Part shown: positions 17,376 to 25,635 of the stretch, piece by piece
Numbering within the stretch: the first letter of the stretch is position 1
Layout of the letters: every line of letters begins with the position of its first letter
Source: Martinezella rhizogenes
GTDB taxonomy: Bacteria > Pseudomonadota > Alphaproteobacteria > Rhizobiales > Rhizobiaceae
Direction: 5' to 3'
DNA: 64,000 bases
NCBI GenBank assembly: GCA_013322215.1
Contig: JAAMEZ010000052.1
Span: 1 to 64,000, forward strand
Translations under genes and position numbers: made by a program
Notes under the pieces: model-generated
Databases searched by the model: none
The model's input: only the letters and a program-made list of their open reading frames with translations
Told to the model about the DNA's origin: nothing

Positions 17376-18895
17376 GCGGATGCCTTTTCGCGTTGGGGCT
17401 GTGCACCGATCATGTATCGACCGATTTCCTCAGGTTTTGTATCGCGGGTGACAAGCGGCGGGCTCAGTGTGCCGTGGTAAAGGACCTGGATGACGTCGCT
17501 GAGCTCGAACAATTCCTCGAGCTCCTCCGATATGACGAGAATGGCCATGCCTTGATTGCGCAGCTCGATCAGCCGCTTGCGAATGGCGGAGGCCGCGCCG
17601 ACGTCGACGCCCCAGGTCGGTTGTGCAAGAAACAACAGTTTCGGGGCGAGCATGATTTCGCGTCCGACGATGAACTTCTGCAGGTTCCCCCCGGAAAGCG
17701 AGCCTGCTTCAGCCTCCGGACCGCGCGTGCGCACGTCATAACCCCGGATGCACTCGTTTGCGAAGTCGGTTGCTTTCCCACTGTCGATGAGGCCATGCTT
17801 GACGAGCTTCAAGGGATAGGCCGTCAGCAGGCTATTGAGCGTTAGCGACATTTCGGGAACCGCGCCATGCCCGAGCCGATCCTCCGGAACAAAGGCAAAG
17901 CCAAGCTTTCGACGACTGGCGGCATCGAGGTTGCCGACATCTCGGCCCATCATGAAGATCTGGTCGCGCTTGTCGCGGGCCAGGGTTGTTTCCCCCGAAA
18001 TCAGCGCGGCAAGCTCTTTTTGCCCATTTCCAGAAATGCCGGCAATACCGACAATCTCGCCGCTGCGCACGCTGAGGCTGATCGTGGCGAGCGGCATGCC
18101 AAAGGGATCGTCAGGTCGGTAATCGAGGCCAATGATCTCCAGACGCTTTTCACCCTCGACCATAGGCAATGCGGGTATTGCTTCCGGCATGTCGCGGCCG
18201 ATCATCATGCGGGCGAGGTCATGGGCGTCATGCTCGCGCGGATCCACATGGCCGGTCACGCGTCCGCCGCGCAGAATGGTGGCACGGTCACACAGGGACT
18301 GGATCTCCTCCAGCTTGTGCGAGATGAAGAGGATCGACACGCCGCCGTCGCGCAGCCGGCGCAGCGTATCGAACAGCTTCTCGACGGCTTGCGGCGGCAG
18401 GACCGATGTCGGCTCGTCGAGGATCAGCAGCTTCGGATCGGTCATCAGGCATCGGATGATTTCCACCCGCTGCCGCTCGCCGACCGACAGTTCATGCACA
18501 TGGGCCAGCGGATCGACTTCAAGTCCAAATTCATCGCCCAGCGTGCGGATGCGCCGCGCAAGTTCGGCCTGGCGGCCGGAGACGATCAGGCGGATATTTT
18601 CGACAACCGTCAGGCTCTCGAACAGGGAGAAATGCTGAAAGACCATCCCGATGCCGGTACGCCTCGCCTCTGCGGGGGAGGCAAGGCTAAGCGGCTTCCC
18701 ATGCCAGGCGATCGTTCCGTCGTCTGGTTGTTCGACGCCATAGATCAGCTTCATCAGCGTCGATTTGCCGGCGCCGTTTTCTCCGAGGATGGCATGGATC
18801 GAGCCCGGGGCTACATCCAGATCGATATGCTGGTTGGCATGGACCTGGCCGTAGCTTTTGGAGATGCCGCGCAGCGACAGCAGCGGGATGGTCAT
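17372..18895 (-). CDS. ABC transporter ATP-binding protein, double-domain, BMP/nucleoside-type
   Basis: 507 residues with two ATPase domains. The first has Walker A GENGAGKSTLMKLI at about residue 39, signature LSVGERQRVEIIRCL and Walker B LLILDEPTSVLPPQ. The second is degenerate, with GISGNGQKELAALISGE in place of Walker A and LSGGNLQKFIVGREI, as usual for this NupO/YufO group and for sugar ATPases. It starts 7 bp after the binding-protein stop and overlaps the first permease. Confidence 0.93.
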   Translation of the reverse strand: MTIPLLSLRGISKSYGQVHANQHIDLDVAPGSIHAILGENGAGKSTLMKLIYGVEQPDDGTIAWHGKPLSLASPAEARRTGIGMVFQHFSLFESLTVVENIRLIVSGRQAELARRIRTLGDEFGLEVDPLAHVHELSVGERQRVEIIRCLMTDPKLLILDEPTSVLPPQAVEKLFDTLRRLRDGGVSILFISHKLEEIQSLCDRATILRGGRVTGHVDPREHDAHDLARMMIGRDMPEAIPALPMVEGEKRLEIIGLDYRPDDPFGMPLATISLSVRSGEIVGIAGISGNGQKELAALISGETTLARDKRDQIFMMGRDVGNLDAASRRKLGFAFVPEDRLGHGAVPEMSLTLNSLLTAYPLKLVKHGLIDSGKATDFANECIRGYDVRTRGPEAEAGSLSGGNLQKFIVGREIMLAPKLLFLAQPTWGVDVGAASAIRKRLIELRNQGMAILVISEELEELFELSDVIQVLYHGTLSPPLVTRDTKPEEIGRYMIGAQPQREKASA

Positions 18896-18902
18896 GATTT
18901 GA

Positions 18903-20003
18903 TTACTTCGGCAAAGGCGTCTTCACACCTTTGACATGCCAGTCCATCGCGACGATCTGCGTATCCGTCAGTGTCGCGCCCGAAGCCGCGCCCTCGCTGC
19001 CATCGGCCTTGATGATCGGGCCGGTAAACGGCGAGAAGCCGCCGCTTCCGATCTTCGCTTCGACGTCTTTGATCTTCGCCATGGTGTCTGCCGGGATCGC
19101 CGGGCTCCAGTCGACGACTTCGACGACCTTGTCCGCGACACCGAGGAAGGCGTTGGCGCCTTTGAAGGTGCCGGCGAGATGGGCATCGACCGATGCCTTG
19201 AAGAAAGGCGACCAGTCGGTGGAAATGCAGCCGAGATAGGTCTTCGGTGCATATTTCTTCATCGAGGAGTTCAGATTGAAGGCGTAGACACCGGCAGCCT
19301 CGCAGGCTGATATGACCGAGGGCGTATCCTGCGCGTTCGAGAAGATCACGTCACAGCCCTGCGAGATCAAAGCCTTGGCGGCCTCCTGCTCCTTGGCCGG
19401 ATCGAACCAGGAGTTGACCCAGACGACTGATACCTCGATGTCTGGCCTGACGGCTTGCGCGCCGAGCGTGAAGGCGTTGATTGACGTGATCAGTTCGGGA
19501 ATGGCGAAGGCGGAGACCGAACCGAGCTTGCCCGTCTTGGAAACGGCGGCTGCCGCCATGCCAAGCAGATAGGTTCCCTGAAAATACTTGGCGGCAAAGG
19601 GCGAGAAATTCGGTGCGACCTGGAAGCCGGAGGCATGCAGGACGGTCACCTTCGGGTTGCGGCGGGCAATCTGCAGCGCGCCGTTCTGATAGCCGAACGA
19701 GCCGGCGATCAGGAAGTGGTTTCCGTCGGCGACGGCCTTGTTCATGATGCGGTCCGCATCCGGGCCTTCGGCGATGTTCTCGATCACAGTCACCTTGACC
19801 TTGTCGCCATAGGCGGCCTTGATCGGATCAAGGCCGGCCGCAAGCGCGTGTCCCCAGCCGACATCGCCGATCGGCGAGGGCACGACGAGCGTGATGCCGA
19901 GCGGTTCGTTCGCGGCAAAGGCGGAGCGGCCGGTAAAGGCCGTTGCGAGGCCTGCGATAGCCGCGCTCTTCATCAATGTTCTACGGGTCAGATTCTTCTG
20001 CAT
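18903..20003 (-). CDS. BMP-family ABC transporter substrate-binding protein
   Basis: 366 residues of the basic-membrane-protein/PnrA family, which binds purine nucleosides and related compounds. A twin-arginine-type signal (LTRRTLMKSAAIAGLATAF) is followed by the mature start around AANEPLGITLVVPSP. BMP markers include DVGWGHALAAGLDPIKAAYG, GNHFLIAGSFGYQNGAL, KYFQGTYLLGMAAAAVSKTGK and FDPAKEQEAAKALISQGCDVIF. It follows the deaminase-like gene by 21 bp. The ligand is probably a purine base, nucleoside or similar N-heterocycle. Confidence 0.92.
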   Translation of the reverse strand: MQKNLTRRTLMKSAAIAGLATAFTGRSAFAANEPLGITLVVPSPIGDVGWGHALAAGLDPIKAAYGDKVKVTVIENIAEGPDADRIMNKAVADGNHFLIAGSFGYQNGALQIARRNPKVTVLHASGFQVAPNFSPFAAKYFQGTYLLGMAAAAVSKTGKLGSVSAFAIPELITSINAFTLGAQAVRPDIEVSVVWVNSWFDPAKEQEAAKALISQGCDVIFSNAQDTPSVISACEAAGVYAFNLNSSMKKYAPKTYLGCISTDWSPFFKASVDAHLAGTFKGANAFLGVADKVVEVVDWSPAIPADTMAKIKDVEAKIGSGGFSPFTGPIIKADGSEGAASGATLTDTQIVAMDWHVKGVKTPLPK

Positions 20004-20024
20004 CCCAGTTCCCCTTTTGGTTTT

Positions 20025-21404
20025 TCAGAATTCCACTGTTGCAAGTGCCGCCTCGGCCGCAGCAAACAGCGCGGCCTCATCCAGTCCGGTGAATTCACCG
20101 GATTGCCAGACGATGCGTCCGTTGATCATGGTCAGATCGGTGGGCATGCCGATCCCGACCTTGGCGATCAGGCTCAGCGGGTCGTGCCGCGTCCCGACAT
20201 AGTCCATCCGCCGCGTATCGATTGCGAAGAGATCCGCTGCCATGCCTGGAGCGAGACGGCCAATATCCGTGCGCCCCAACAGGCTTGCACCTCCGCTTGT
20301 CGCGTAGCGGAGAAAGTCGAGCGGGGCGGGGACGGCGTGCTGACGCGTCGAGGCTGTCAGGCACTGCAGCATGTAGGCGGAATGGATGCAGTGCATGAGG
20401 TTCGAGTTGTCGTTCGATGCCGCTCCGTCACAGCCGAGGCCGATGCGCAAGCCAAAGGCCTGCATCGCCGGGATGTCGGTCACTTCGGCGCCGACCAGAT
20501 AGACCGGCTCGGGGCAATGGGAGACGCCGGTGCCGCTTGCCGCCATTTTGCGCAGCTCGTCATGCGTCAGTTCCCAGCAATGGGCATAGAAGGTGTCAGG
20601 GCCGGCAAAGCCCAATTCGCTGCAATAGTCGACCGTGCGCATGCCATGACGCGCCTCGATGACCGGACTTTCACCTTCGCCGACATGGGTGTGCAACCGC
20701 ACGCCGCGATCGCGCGCCAGCGCGACCGACTCGACGAAGGTTTCGCGGTAGCAATTGACCGGCTGGCAGGGGGCGACCACCACCTGGCGCATGCTGAAGG
20801 GACCGGCATCGTGATAGCTGTCGATCAGGCGCGCGCAATCGGCGATGAATTCGTCGGTGGTCTCGAGCATCGCGTCCGGGATCGTCGAACCCTCGGATTT
20901 CGGCAGGGTGTTGCCGCCACGCCCCGCATGAAAGCGCATTCCGAGCAATTCCGCCGCCTCGAACTGGCGATCGATCAGACGCTTTCCGGCATGGCGGGGA
21001 AAGCAATATTGATGATCGAAGGCGGTCGTGCAGCCATGCTTGATCATCTCGGCCATCGCGGTGACCGAAGAATGATAGAAGCAGTCCTCCGTCAGTCGCG
21101 AGAAGATCGGATAGATCCGGTCGAGCCATTCGATGACGGAGAGCTTCGTCCAGTCGAGCTCGGCCCGGTTGCGCACGAAGCACTGAAAGAAGTGGTGATG
21201 GGTGTTGACGAGCCCCGGATAGACGAACCAGCCGGATGCGTCCTGGACGATGGTGCCCCCGGGTAACGGGGTCAGCGAGAGGTTCTCGCCGATCGCCTGG
21301 ATTGCCGGACCTTTGGTGAGCAGATCCACGTTCCGGCGCACGCTCAGCCCGTTACCTTCATCGACCATAACAGCCGCACAATTCTTCAGGAGATAACCAG
21401 TCAT
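20025..21404 (-). CDS. Amidohydrolase, 8-oxoguanine/guanine deaminase-like (AtzB/TrzN group)
   Basis: 459 residues with the metal-dependent amidohydrolase pattern. The first metal motif HHH is in LVNTHHHFFQCFVR at about residues 66-79, the second His in RLHTHVGEGE, the catalytic His in GVSHCPEPVYLVG and the last metal Asp in GLGCDGAASNDNSN. The sequence around EWLDRIYPIFSRL resembles 8-oxoguanine deaminases and hydroxydechloroatrazine ethylaminohydrolase. The reaction is hydrolytic removal of an amino group from a purine- or triazine-like ring. Position between a BMP transporter and Rieske oxygenase genes supports a purine/N-heterocycle pathway. Alternatives: guanine deaminase, or deamination of a pterin or triazine. 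Confidence 0.85.
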   Translation of the reverse strand: MTGYLLKNCAAVMVDEGNGLSVRRNVDLLTKGPAIQAIGENLSLTPLPGGTIVQDASGWFVYPGLVNTHHHFFQCFVRNRAELDWTKLSVIEWLDRIYPIFSRLTEDCFYHSSVTAMAEMIKHGCTTAFDHQYCFPRHAGKRLIDRQFEAAELLGMRFHAGRGGNTLPKSEGSTIPDAMLETTDEFIADCARLIDSYHDAGPFSMRQVVVAPCQPVNCYRETFVESVALARDRGVRLHTHVGEGESPVIEARHGMRTVDYCSELGFAGPDTFYAHCWELTHDELRKMAASGTGVSHCPEPVYLVGAEVTDIPAMQAFGLRIGLGCDGAASNDNSNLMHCIHSAYMLQCLTASTRQHAVPAPLDFLRYATSGGASLLGRTDIGRLAPGMAADLFAIDTRRMDYVGTRHDPLSLIAKVGIGMPTDLTMINGRIVWQSGEFTGLDEAALFAAAEAALATVEF

Positions 21405-21408
21405 TCCA

Positions 21409-22065
21409 TTATGTCTCCCCCGCCGGATGCGGATCGGGTTTCAGCTCGTGCAGGCGGTGAATGCCGGGCATTTCGATGAAACCAGGCAGGCTGCGGATGG
21501 CGCGCATCCAGAGCCGGATCAAGGGGTAGGGATCAAGCGAGATGCCGCCGTCAGGCGCAAGCGCCACGTAGGGGAAGCAGGCGATATCGGCGATGGTCGC
21601 GTGGGTCGCCGCAAGGAACCGCATGCCGCGCTCGCTTTGTTCGAAGAGGCCTGCTTCGAGTTCGCGCAGCGCCGCGGTCCCCTGAGCCTGCAAAACCTTG
21701 ATGTCCCCGGGACGCAGAAGCATTTCATGAAGCCGCGCGCCGCCAAGGTTCGCCGTCAGGCGATGTGAAAAGGAGAGCCATTGCTGCACGCGTGCCGTTT
21801 CCCGCGGCGAACCCTGGCCCAGCCATTCCGGCGCAGCATTGGCAGCGAGATAGGCAAGCATTGCCGAGGATTCGGTGAGCACAAGATCGCCATCCTCGAG
21901 GATCGGGATGGAACCTGCCGGATTGAGCGCCATAAGCTCCGGCCCGCGATGCTCCGCGCCGGGATGAAAGTCGACCGACCGGATTTCGAGCTTGATGCCC
22001 AGGAGTGCGGCCATCAGCCGTACCTTGTAGCAGCTTGGCGATAAAATATAGTCGTAGAGCTTCAT
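21409..22065 (-). CDS. Glutathione S-transferase family protein
   Basis: 218 residues from ATG 22065, whose ATGA overlaps the stop of the oxygenase gene; the open frame to 22113 lies inside that gene. An N-terminal thioredoxin-like domain (MKLYDYILSPSCYKVRLMAA, then GSIPILEDGDLVLTESSAML with the cis-Pro and glutathione-binding ES) is followed by an all-helical domain. SPSCYKVR places Ser/Cys at the catalytic spot. GSTs of the zeta/MaiA and related classes do isomerisation or ring-opening chemistry; it may process the oxygenase product or act in dehalogenation. Confidence 0.88.
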   Translation of the reverse strand: MKLYDYILSPSCYKVRLMAALLGIKLEIRSVDFHPGAEHRGPELMALNPAGSIPILEDGDLVLTESSAMLAYLAANAAPEWLGQGSPRETARVQQWLSFSHRLTANLGGARLHEMLLRPGDIKVLQAQGTAALRELEAGLFEQSERGMRFLAATHATIADIACFPYVALAPDGGISLDPYPLIRLWMRAIRSLPGFIEMPGIHRLHELKPDPHPAGET

Positions 22066-22907
22066 TGTGCGACCAACTGTGCGCCGTAGGTATAGTTGTG
22101 GCGCTTGAGCCATCGCCGGTAGGCGACCGAGGTGAGGTCGGCCCTTGTCGGAATTTCCATGCCGGGATCAAGCGGAAGAAGTGAAGGGATCTGGTTCTCG
22201 AGGATCGAGCGATCCTGCAGGAAGATCGTCTGCTGAAAGTGGATGAGATCGGTCATCGGCGTTTCGTCATCGAAGAGCGCCATCCACGGCCAAACGTCGC
22301 ATAGGTCTTCGGCAAGAGGCTGGACGAACAGGGTTATCACGTCCCATTCGCTGGGGCGCGGAGGGCATGTCTTATAGAGCACCGAACAGGTCGGTGCCGG
22401 CACGCGATACATATATTCAGTCGTAATGCCGCCGGACGCCGATTTCGCAGCTTGCGGCTGGTAGAACTTCACCTGCGTTGCCCAGACTTCGTCCACGCTC
22501 TCGCGGATTTCGACCTTGTAGTTTTCGACCTCCGTATGCGGCTCCGCCCCAAGAATGTCGGTATGCACGAAAGGAAAATGCGCGATATCGAGAAAGTTCT
22601 CGACGGCACGAAGCGGCGAGCAGCGCACGCGCACCACGCCGACATCGACGAAACGGCGGCCCGGCTGATCGGCCTCCGGAATGGCGAAAAGCTCCTTCTC
22701 GGGGTTCCCGAGGGAGGACCAGACATGGCCGTAGCGGATGCGGACGGGGAGGGGACGTCCATTGTCCGTCACCACGCGCGCATTTCCGTCCTGACTGCGC
22801 GCGACCTCGATCGCCTCGCCCATCAGATGGGTCTTGCTTCCTTTCTCGCTGAGCTGGCTGAAGAGGCCGACCGGATACCATTCGTCGATCATCGCGCCGC
22901 CTTTCAT
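22062..22907 (-). CDS. Rieske oxygenase catalytic subunit lacking the Rieske cluster motif
   Basis: 281 residues. The start (MIDEWYPVGLFSQL, GEAIEVARSQDG) and YGHVWSSLGNPE resemble regions that flank the [2Fe-2S] loops in vanillate-demethylase-type oxygenases, but the C-x-H and C-x2-H loops (about 45 residues) are absent. The catalytic part is present: Asn104-x2-Asp107-x2-His110-x4-His115 in ENFLDIAHFPFVH gives the mononuclear iron histidines and the bridging Asp. The upstream gene overlaps by ATGA and does encode a Rieske cluster, so the two proteins probably form one split oxygenase. No reductase gene is adjacent. Substrate probably an N-heterocycle (inference from operon). Confidence 0.8.
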   Translation of the reverse strand: MKGGAMIDEWYPVGLFSQLSEKGSKTHLMGEAIEVARSQDGNARVVTDNGRPLPVRIRYGHVWSSLGNPEKELFAIPEADQPGRRFVDVGVVRVRCSPLRAVENFLDIAHFPFVHTDILGAEPHTEVENYKVEIRESVDEVWATQVKFYQPQAAKSASGGITTEYMYRVPAPTCSVLYKTCPPRPSEWDVITLFVQPLAEDLCDVWPWMALFDDETPMTDLIHFQQTIFLQDRSILENQIPSLLPLDPGMEIPTRADLTSVAYRRWLKRHNYTYGAQLVAQ

Positions 22908-23548
22908 TCTGCAATCTCCCTGTGGCGCTCTTCCGCCGCACGGCGGAGGGATTCGACAATCCGGGACGCCGCAACACGGTCTGCCGGGCTGCGATCCCTG
23001 TCGATCATGAGAAGGATGAGCGTATGCTTCTCCTGGGGCGCTAACAGCAGCCTGATCCAGGGAAACTCAGGTAAGCAGATCAGCCCTCTCGCGTCGATCT
23101 TCGCCCCTGCTGCGGCCTCGATTGCCGCGATATCCGTTTTCACGTTCAGAGAACGTAGGGGTATGAGCTCGTCGAGCTGCGGAGGCTGCGTTGCCGGTTG
23201 TCCGATGGCTACCCATAGGATACCGCCCTCTTCTTCCACCTGCTGGACGGCGACACGGATGGTTTCCGGTGGCACCAGATCGGGATGTGCGGGAACGCGA
23301 ATGCATCCGCCTGACAGCGAATAGCTCCATCCGTGATAGATGCAGGATAGTGCCTCGCCGCGGACGAAGCCGTGCGACAATCTCATTCCGCGATGCGGAC
23401 AGCGATCGGAAGATGCGGTTGCGCGGCCCGACTGACTGCGCCACAGGGCAATCGGGCCAACCGATGTCCAGGCCGGTATGACGGTTCCTGGTGGTAGATC
23501 AGAGGAAAGGGCGACTGGCGCCCAGGATCCGACCCCATCAAATGGCAT
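22904..23548 (-). CDS. Rieske [2Fe-2S] protein, partner of the split oxygenase
   Basis: 214 residues. Residues 8-90 form a Rieske domain with Cys50-Pro-His52, 16 residues, then Cys69-x2-His72 (RCPHRGMRLSHG and SCIYHGWSYS), exactly the cluster ligands. About 95 further residues (NVKTDIAAIEAAAGAKIDAR onward) are not a standard ferredoxin extension and contain no mononuclear iron motif. It is translationally coupled to the catalytic-subunit gene through ATGA. Role: deliver electrons to that subunit. First gene of the operon; 23549-23686 upstream is AT-richer and likely holds its promoter. Confidence 0.85.
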   Translation of the reverse strand: MPFDGVGSWAPVALSSDLPPGTVIPAWTSVGPIALWRSQSGRATASSDRCPHRGMRLSHGFVRGEALSCIYHGWSYSLSGGCIRVPAHPDLVPPETIRVAVQQVEEEGGILWVAIGQPATQPPQLDELIPLRSLNVKTDIAAIEAAAGAKIDARGLICLPEFPWIRLLLAPQEKHTLILLMIDRDRSPADRVAASRIVESLRRAAEERHREIAE

Positions 23549-23686
23549 AGCCTTAACTCTCTTAATTTCACCAATGGCTTAGCGCCACCAGTCATAGGCG
23601 GGCGCCGATCCCTGCATCCCCACGGCCTTCAAAAGCTTGCATAAATAATTCGCATTGGCAACAATGATTAAATAAAAGGCAGTAGA

Positions 23687-23971
23687 TCAGGAATTCCTAA
23701 GATATGCCGCTTCGGCACTATCCATGATCCTGCGCTGAATCTCGTCGACCCAGACGTCGATCGGCCCAAGGGAGCAGCCCATTTCCAGCATGTCGATCAG
23801 TTCCGCAGGCCCGGTGACCTCAAGTTCGATCCGGTCCGCATCGGAATGGAAGAATGTCTGCGCAAGTCCGAGCTTTTGGGCATGACGCTGGATCCACGGG
23901 ACGAATGAGGCCGCGTTGAGGTCGCCCAGTATCGTCATGCGTTCTCGAAATTCACCTTGTGGCACCTGCAT
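23687..23971 (-). CDS. Acylphosphatase-fold protein without catalytic residues
   Basis: 94 residues. The pattern F-x5-QRHAQKLGL, then a short turn, RIELEVTGPAELIDMLEMGC and GPIDVWVDEI lines up position by position with acylphosphatases (G-x2-QGVGFR-x10-GL-x4-N-x-DG). The catalytic Arg is replaced by Val (SFVPW) and the catalytic Asn by His (FFHSDAD), and the QGVGF loop is changed. It may therefore be a non-catalytic binding protein. Same strand as the Rieske operon but 138 bp upstream of it. Confidence 0.65.
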   Translation of the reverse strand: MQVPQGEFRERMTILGDLNAASFVPWIQRHAQKLGLAQTFFHSDADRIELEVTGPAELIDMLEMGCSLGPIDVWVDEIQRRIMDSAEAAYLRNS

Positions 23972-24054
23972 CCGTCAACGATCCTTGCTTCATATCAGGA
24001 TGGCAGAATAGCCGCTTCGTGAGTTTGCGAAAGGGGTCGTCTCACACAGCAATA

Positions 24055-24079
24055 CTCCGCTGTCCTTGGGACAGCGGAG
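24055..24079 (-). terminator. Perfect 11-bp hairpin after the peptide-binding-protein gene
   Basis: CTCCGCTGTCC at 24055-24065 and GGACAGCGGAG at 24069-24079 form a perfect stem with a 3-base loop, 23 bases after the stop of the minus-strand binding-protein gene (24102). The run after it on the minus strand is TATTG, so the T-tract is weak. Probable end of the five-gene transcript. Confidence 0.6.
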
Positions 24080-24101
24080 GTTCGGATCAGATGATAAGAT
24101 G

Positions 24102-25616
24102 TCAGTTCTTGACCGTGTCTTCCAGGAAGAAGCGACCGAGCGGGTTTTGATGGAAGTTCTCGATGTTCTTGCGTGAGACGTTGATATAGGGGCTGTAGTA
24201 GAGGTCGACCCAGTTCACGTCGTCCTTTGCCATCTTCTGCAGATCTATATACATCTGCTCGCGCTTCTTCGGGTCCAGCTCCTGCCGCGCCTTGGCGACG
24301 AGATCCTTTACCGCATCATTCTTGTAGTTGGTCATATAGTTGTTGTTGGAATCGTGGCCGAGAACGAATGTCGTCTTCTGGTCCGGGTCGAGAATGTCGT
24401 TGGTCCAGTAGTTGACCGAGATGTCATAGTCGCCAGCAACGGTCATGTCCCATTCCTGGCTGGGATCGACCTTCTGCAGATTGGCGGTAATGCCTGCTTT
24501 GGCAAGCTGCTGCTGCACCAGAACGGCTGTCTGCTCGTCCACTTCGTCGCCGGCGCGGATGAGATAGTTCAGCGTGAGGTTGGAAACGCCGGCCGCCGAA
24601 AGCATCTGCTTGGCCTTCTCTGGGTCATAGGGGCGTTGCAGATTGTCGGCGTAGTGATATAGGGCGCCCTTGGGGATGTAGGAGTTCGCAACCGTGCCCT
24701 GATGGAAGGTAACAGCATCGACGATCGCCTTCTTGTCGATCGCCATGTCGAGCGCCTGACGGACTTCCTTTTGGCCGAGGTCGCCATGGGCATGGTTGAT
24801 CAGCAGATGGTCTTCACGGGTGGAGGGGTCGATCAGCACGTTGAGGTTCTGATCCTTCTTCAGCTCCTCGACGCGCGAGAACGGCACGAAGATGGCGGCA
24901 TCGAGCTGGCCTGCCTGCACGTTCAGCATTCGGGTATTGTCGTCGGGCACCGAGATCCACTCGACCCCGTCGAGTTTTACGCGATCAGCCTGCCAGAAAT
25001 TCGGGTTCTTCTTCAGGATGATGCGGTCACCGCGCCGCCATTCCTCGACGGAGAAGGCTCCGGAGGCGATCGGCTTTTCGCCATAGGCGTCCGGCCCCAT
25101 CGATTCCATCCCGGCCTTCGAGATCACCGACGCGTTCGGCAAGGCGAGTGTTGAAAGGAAAGGCGCTGAGGCGTGTTTGAGCTTGATTGTCAAAGTATGC
25201 GGATCGGTAGCAACCGCCGTATCGATCACCTTATAGGAATCGCTCCAGAGGGATGCCTTGTCGTCTCGGATGCGCAGCAGGCTGAAGGCTGCATCGTCGG
25301 CCGTCAGCGGTGACCCGTCGGAGAACTTCGCGTCTCGGATCTTGAAGACATAGGTGAGGCCATCCTGCGAGGTGGTCCAGCTCTCCGCAAGACCCGGCTC
25401 CAGCTTCGTCCCCGATTTATCGACGCGCACCAGTACGTCATAGACGTTGGAGAACACCCAGTTGTCGATATTCTGCGCCGTCTTGATCGGATCGAATGTC
25501 GTCGAATCCTCGCGGCGGCCGATGGTCAGCACGCCGGCGGCTTCCGCATAGCTCGCGCTCAGCGTCAAACCGGCGAGAATTGCGGCAAGCCCGATTGTTT
25601 TCCACTTGTTGGTCAT
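24102..25616 (-). CDS. Peptide-type ABC transporter substrate-binding protein
   Basis: 504 residues from ATG 25616 (MTNKWKTIGLAAILAGLTLS, signal peptide ending near SYAEAA); the open frame to 25832 lies in the preceding gene. SBP_bac_5 features: REDSTTFDPIKTAQNIDNWV, YVFKIRDAKFSDGSPLTADD, EKPIASGAFSVEEWRRGDR and MAIDKKAIVDAV. Last gene of the operon that begins with the iminopeptidase at 30061. In the related plant-responsive PipR system of Populus Pseudomonas an adjacent peptide-type transporter helps take up the plant signal; an equivalent job is inferred here. Confidence 0.92.
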   Translation of the reverse strand: MTNKWKTIGLAAILAGLTLSASYAEAAGVLTIGRREDSTTFDPIKTAQNIDNWVFSNVYDVLVRVDKSGTKLEPGLAESWTTSQDGLTYVFKIRDAKFSDGSPLTADDAAFSLLRIRDDKASLWSDSYKVIDTAVATDPHTLTIKLKHASAPFLSTLALPNASVISKAGMESMGPDAYGEKPIASGAFSVEEWRRGDRIILKKNPNFWQADRVKLDGVEWISVPDDNTRMLNVQAGQLDAAIFVPFSRVEELKKDQNLNVLIDPSTREDHLLINHAHGDLGQKEVRQALDMAIDKKAIVDAVTFHQGTVANSYIPKGALYHYADNLQRPYDPEKAKQMLSAAGVSNLTLNYLIRAGDEVDEQTAVLVQQQLAKAGITANLQKVDPSQEWDMTVAGDYDISVNYWTNDILDPDQKTTFVLGHDSNNNYMTNYKNDAVKDLVAKARQELDPKKREQMYIDLQKMAKDDVNWVDLYYSPYINVSRKNIENFHQNPLGRFFLEDTVKN

Positions 25617-25635
25617 GAATTCGTTCCCTTCGTTG

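Noticed and set aside
19635..21266. 543-residue plus-strand open frame
   Set aside because: It covers the antisense of the BMP binding protein and amidohydrolase, both clear genes.
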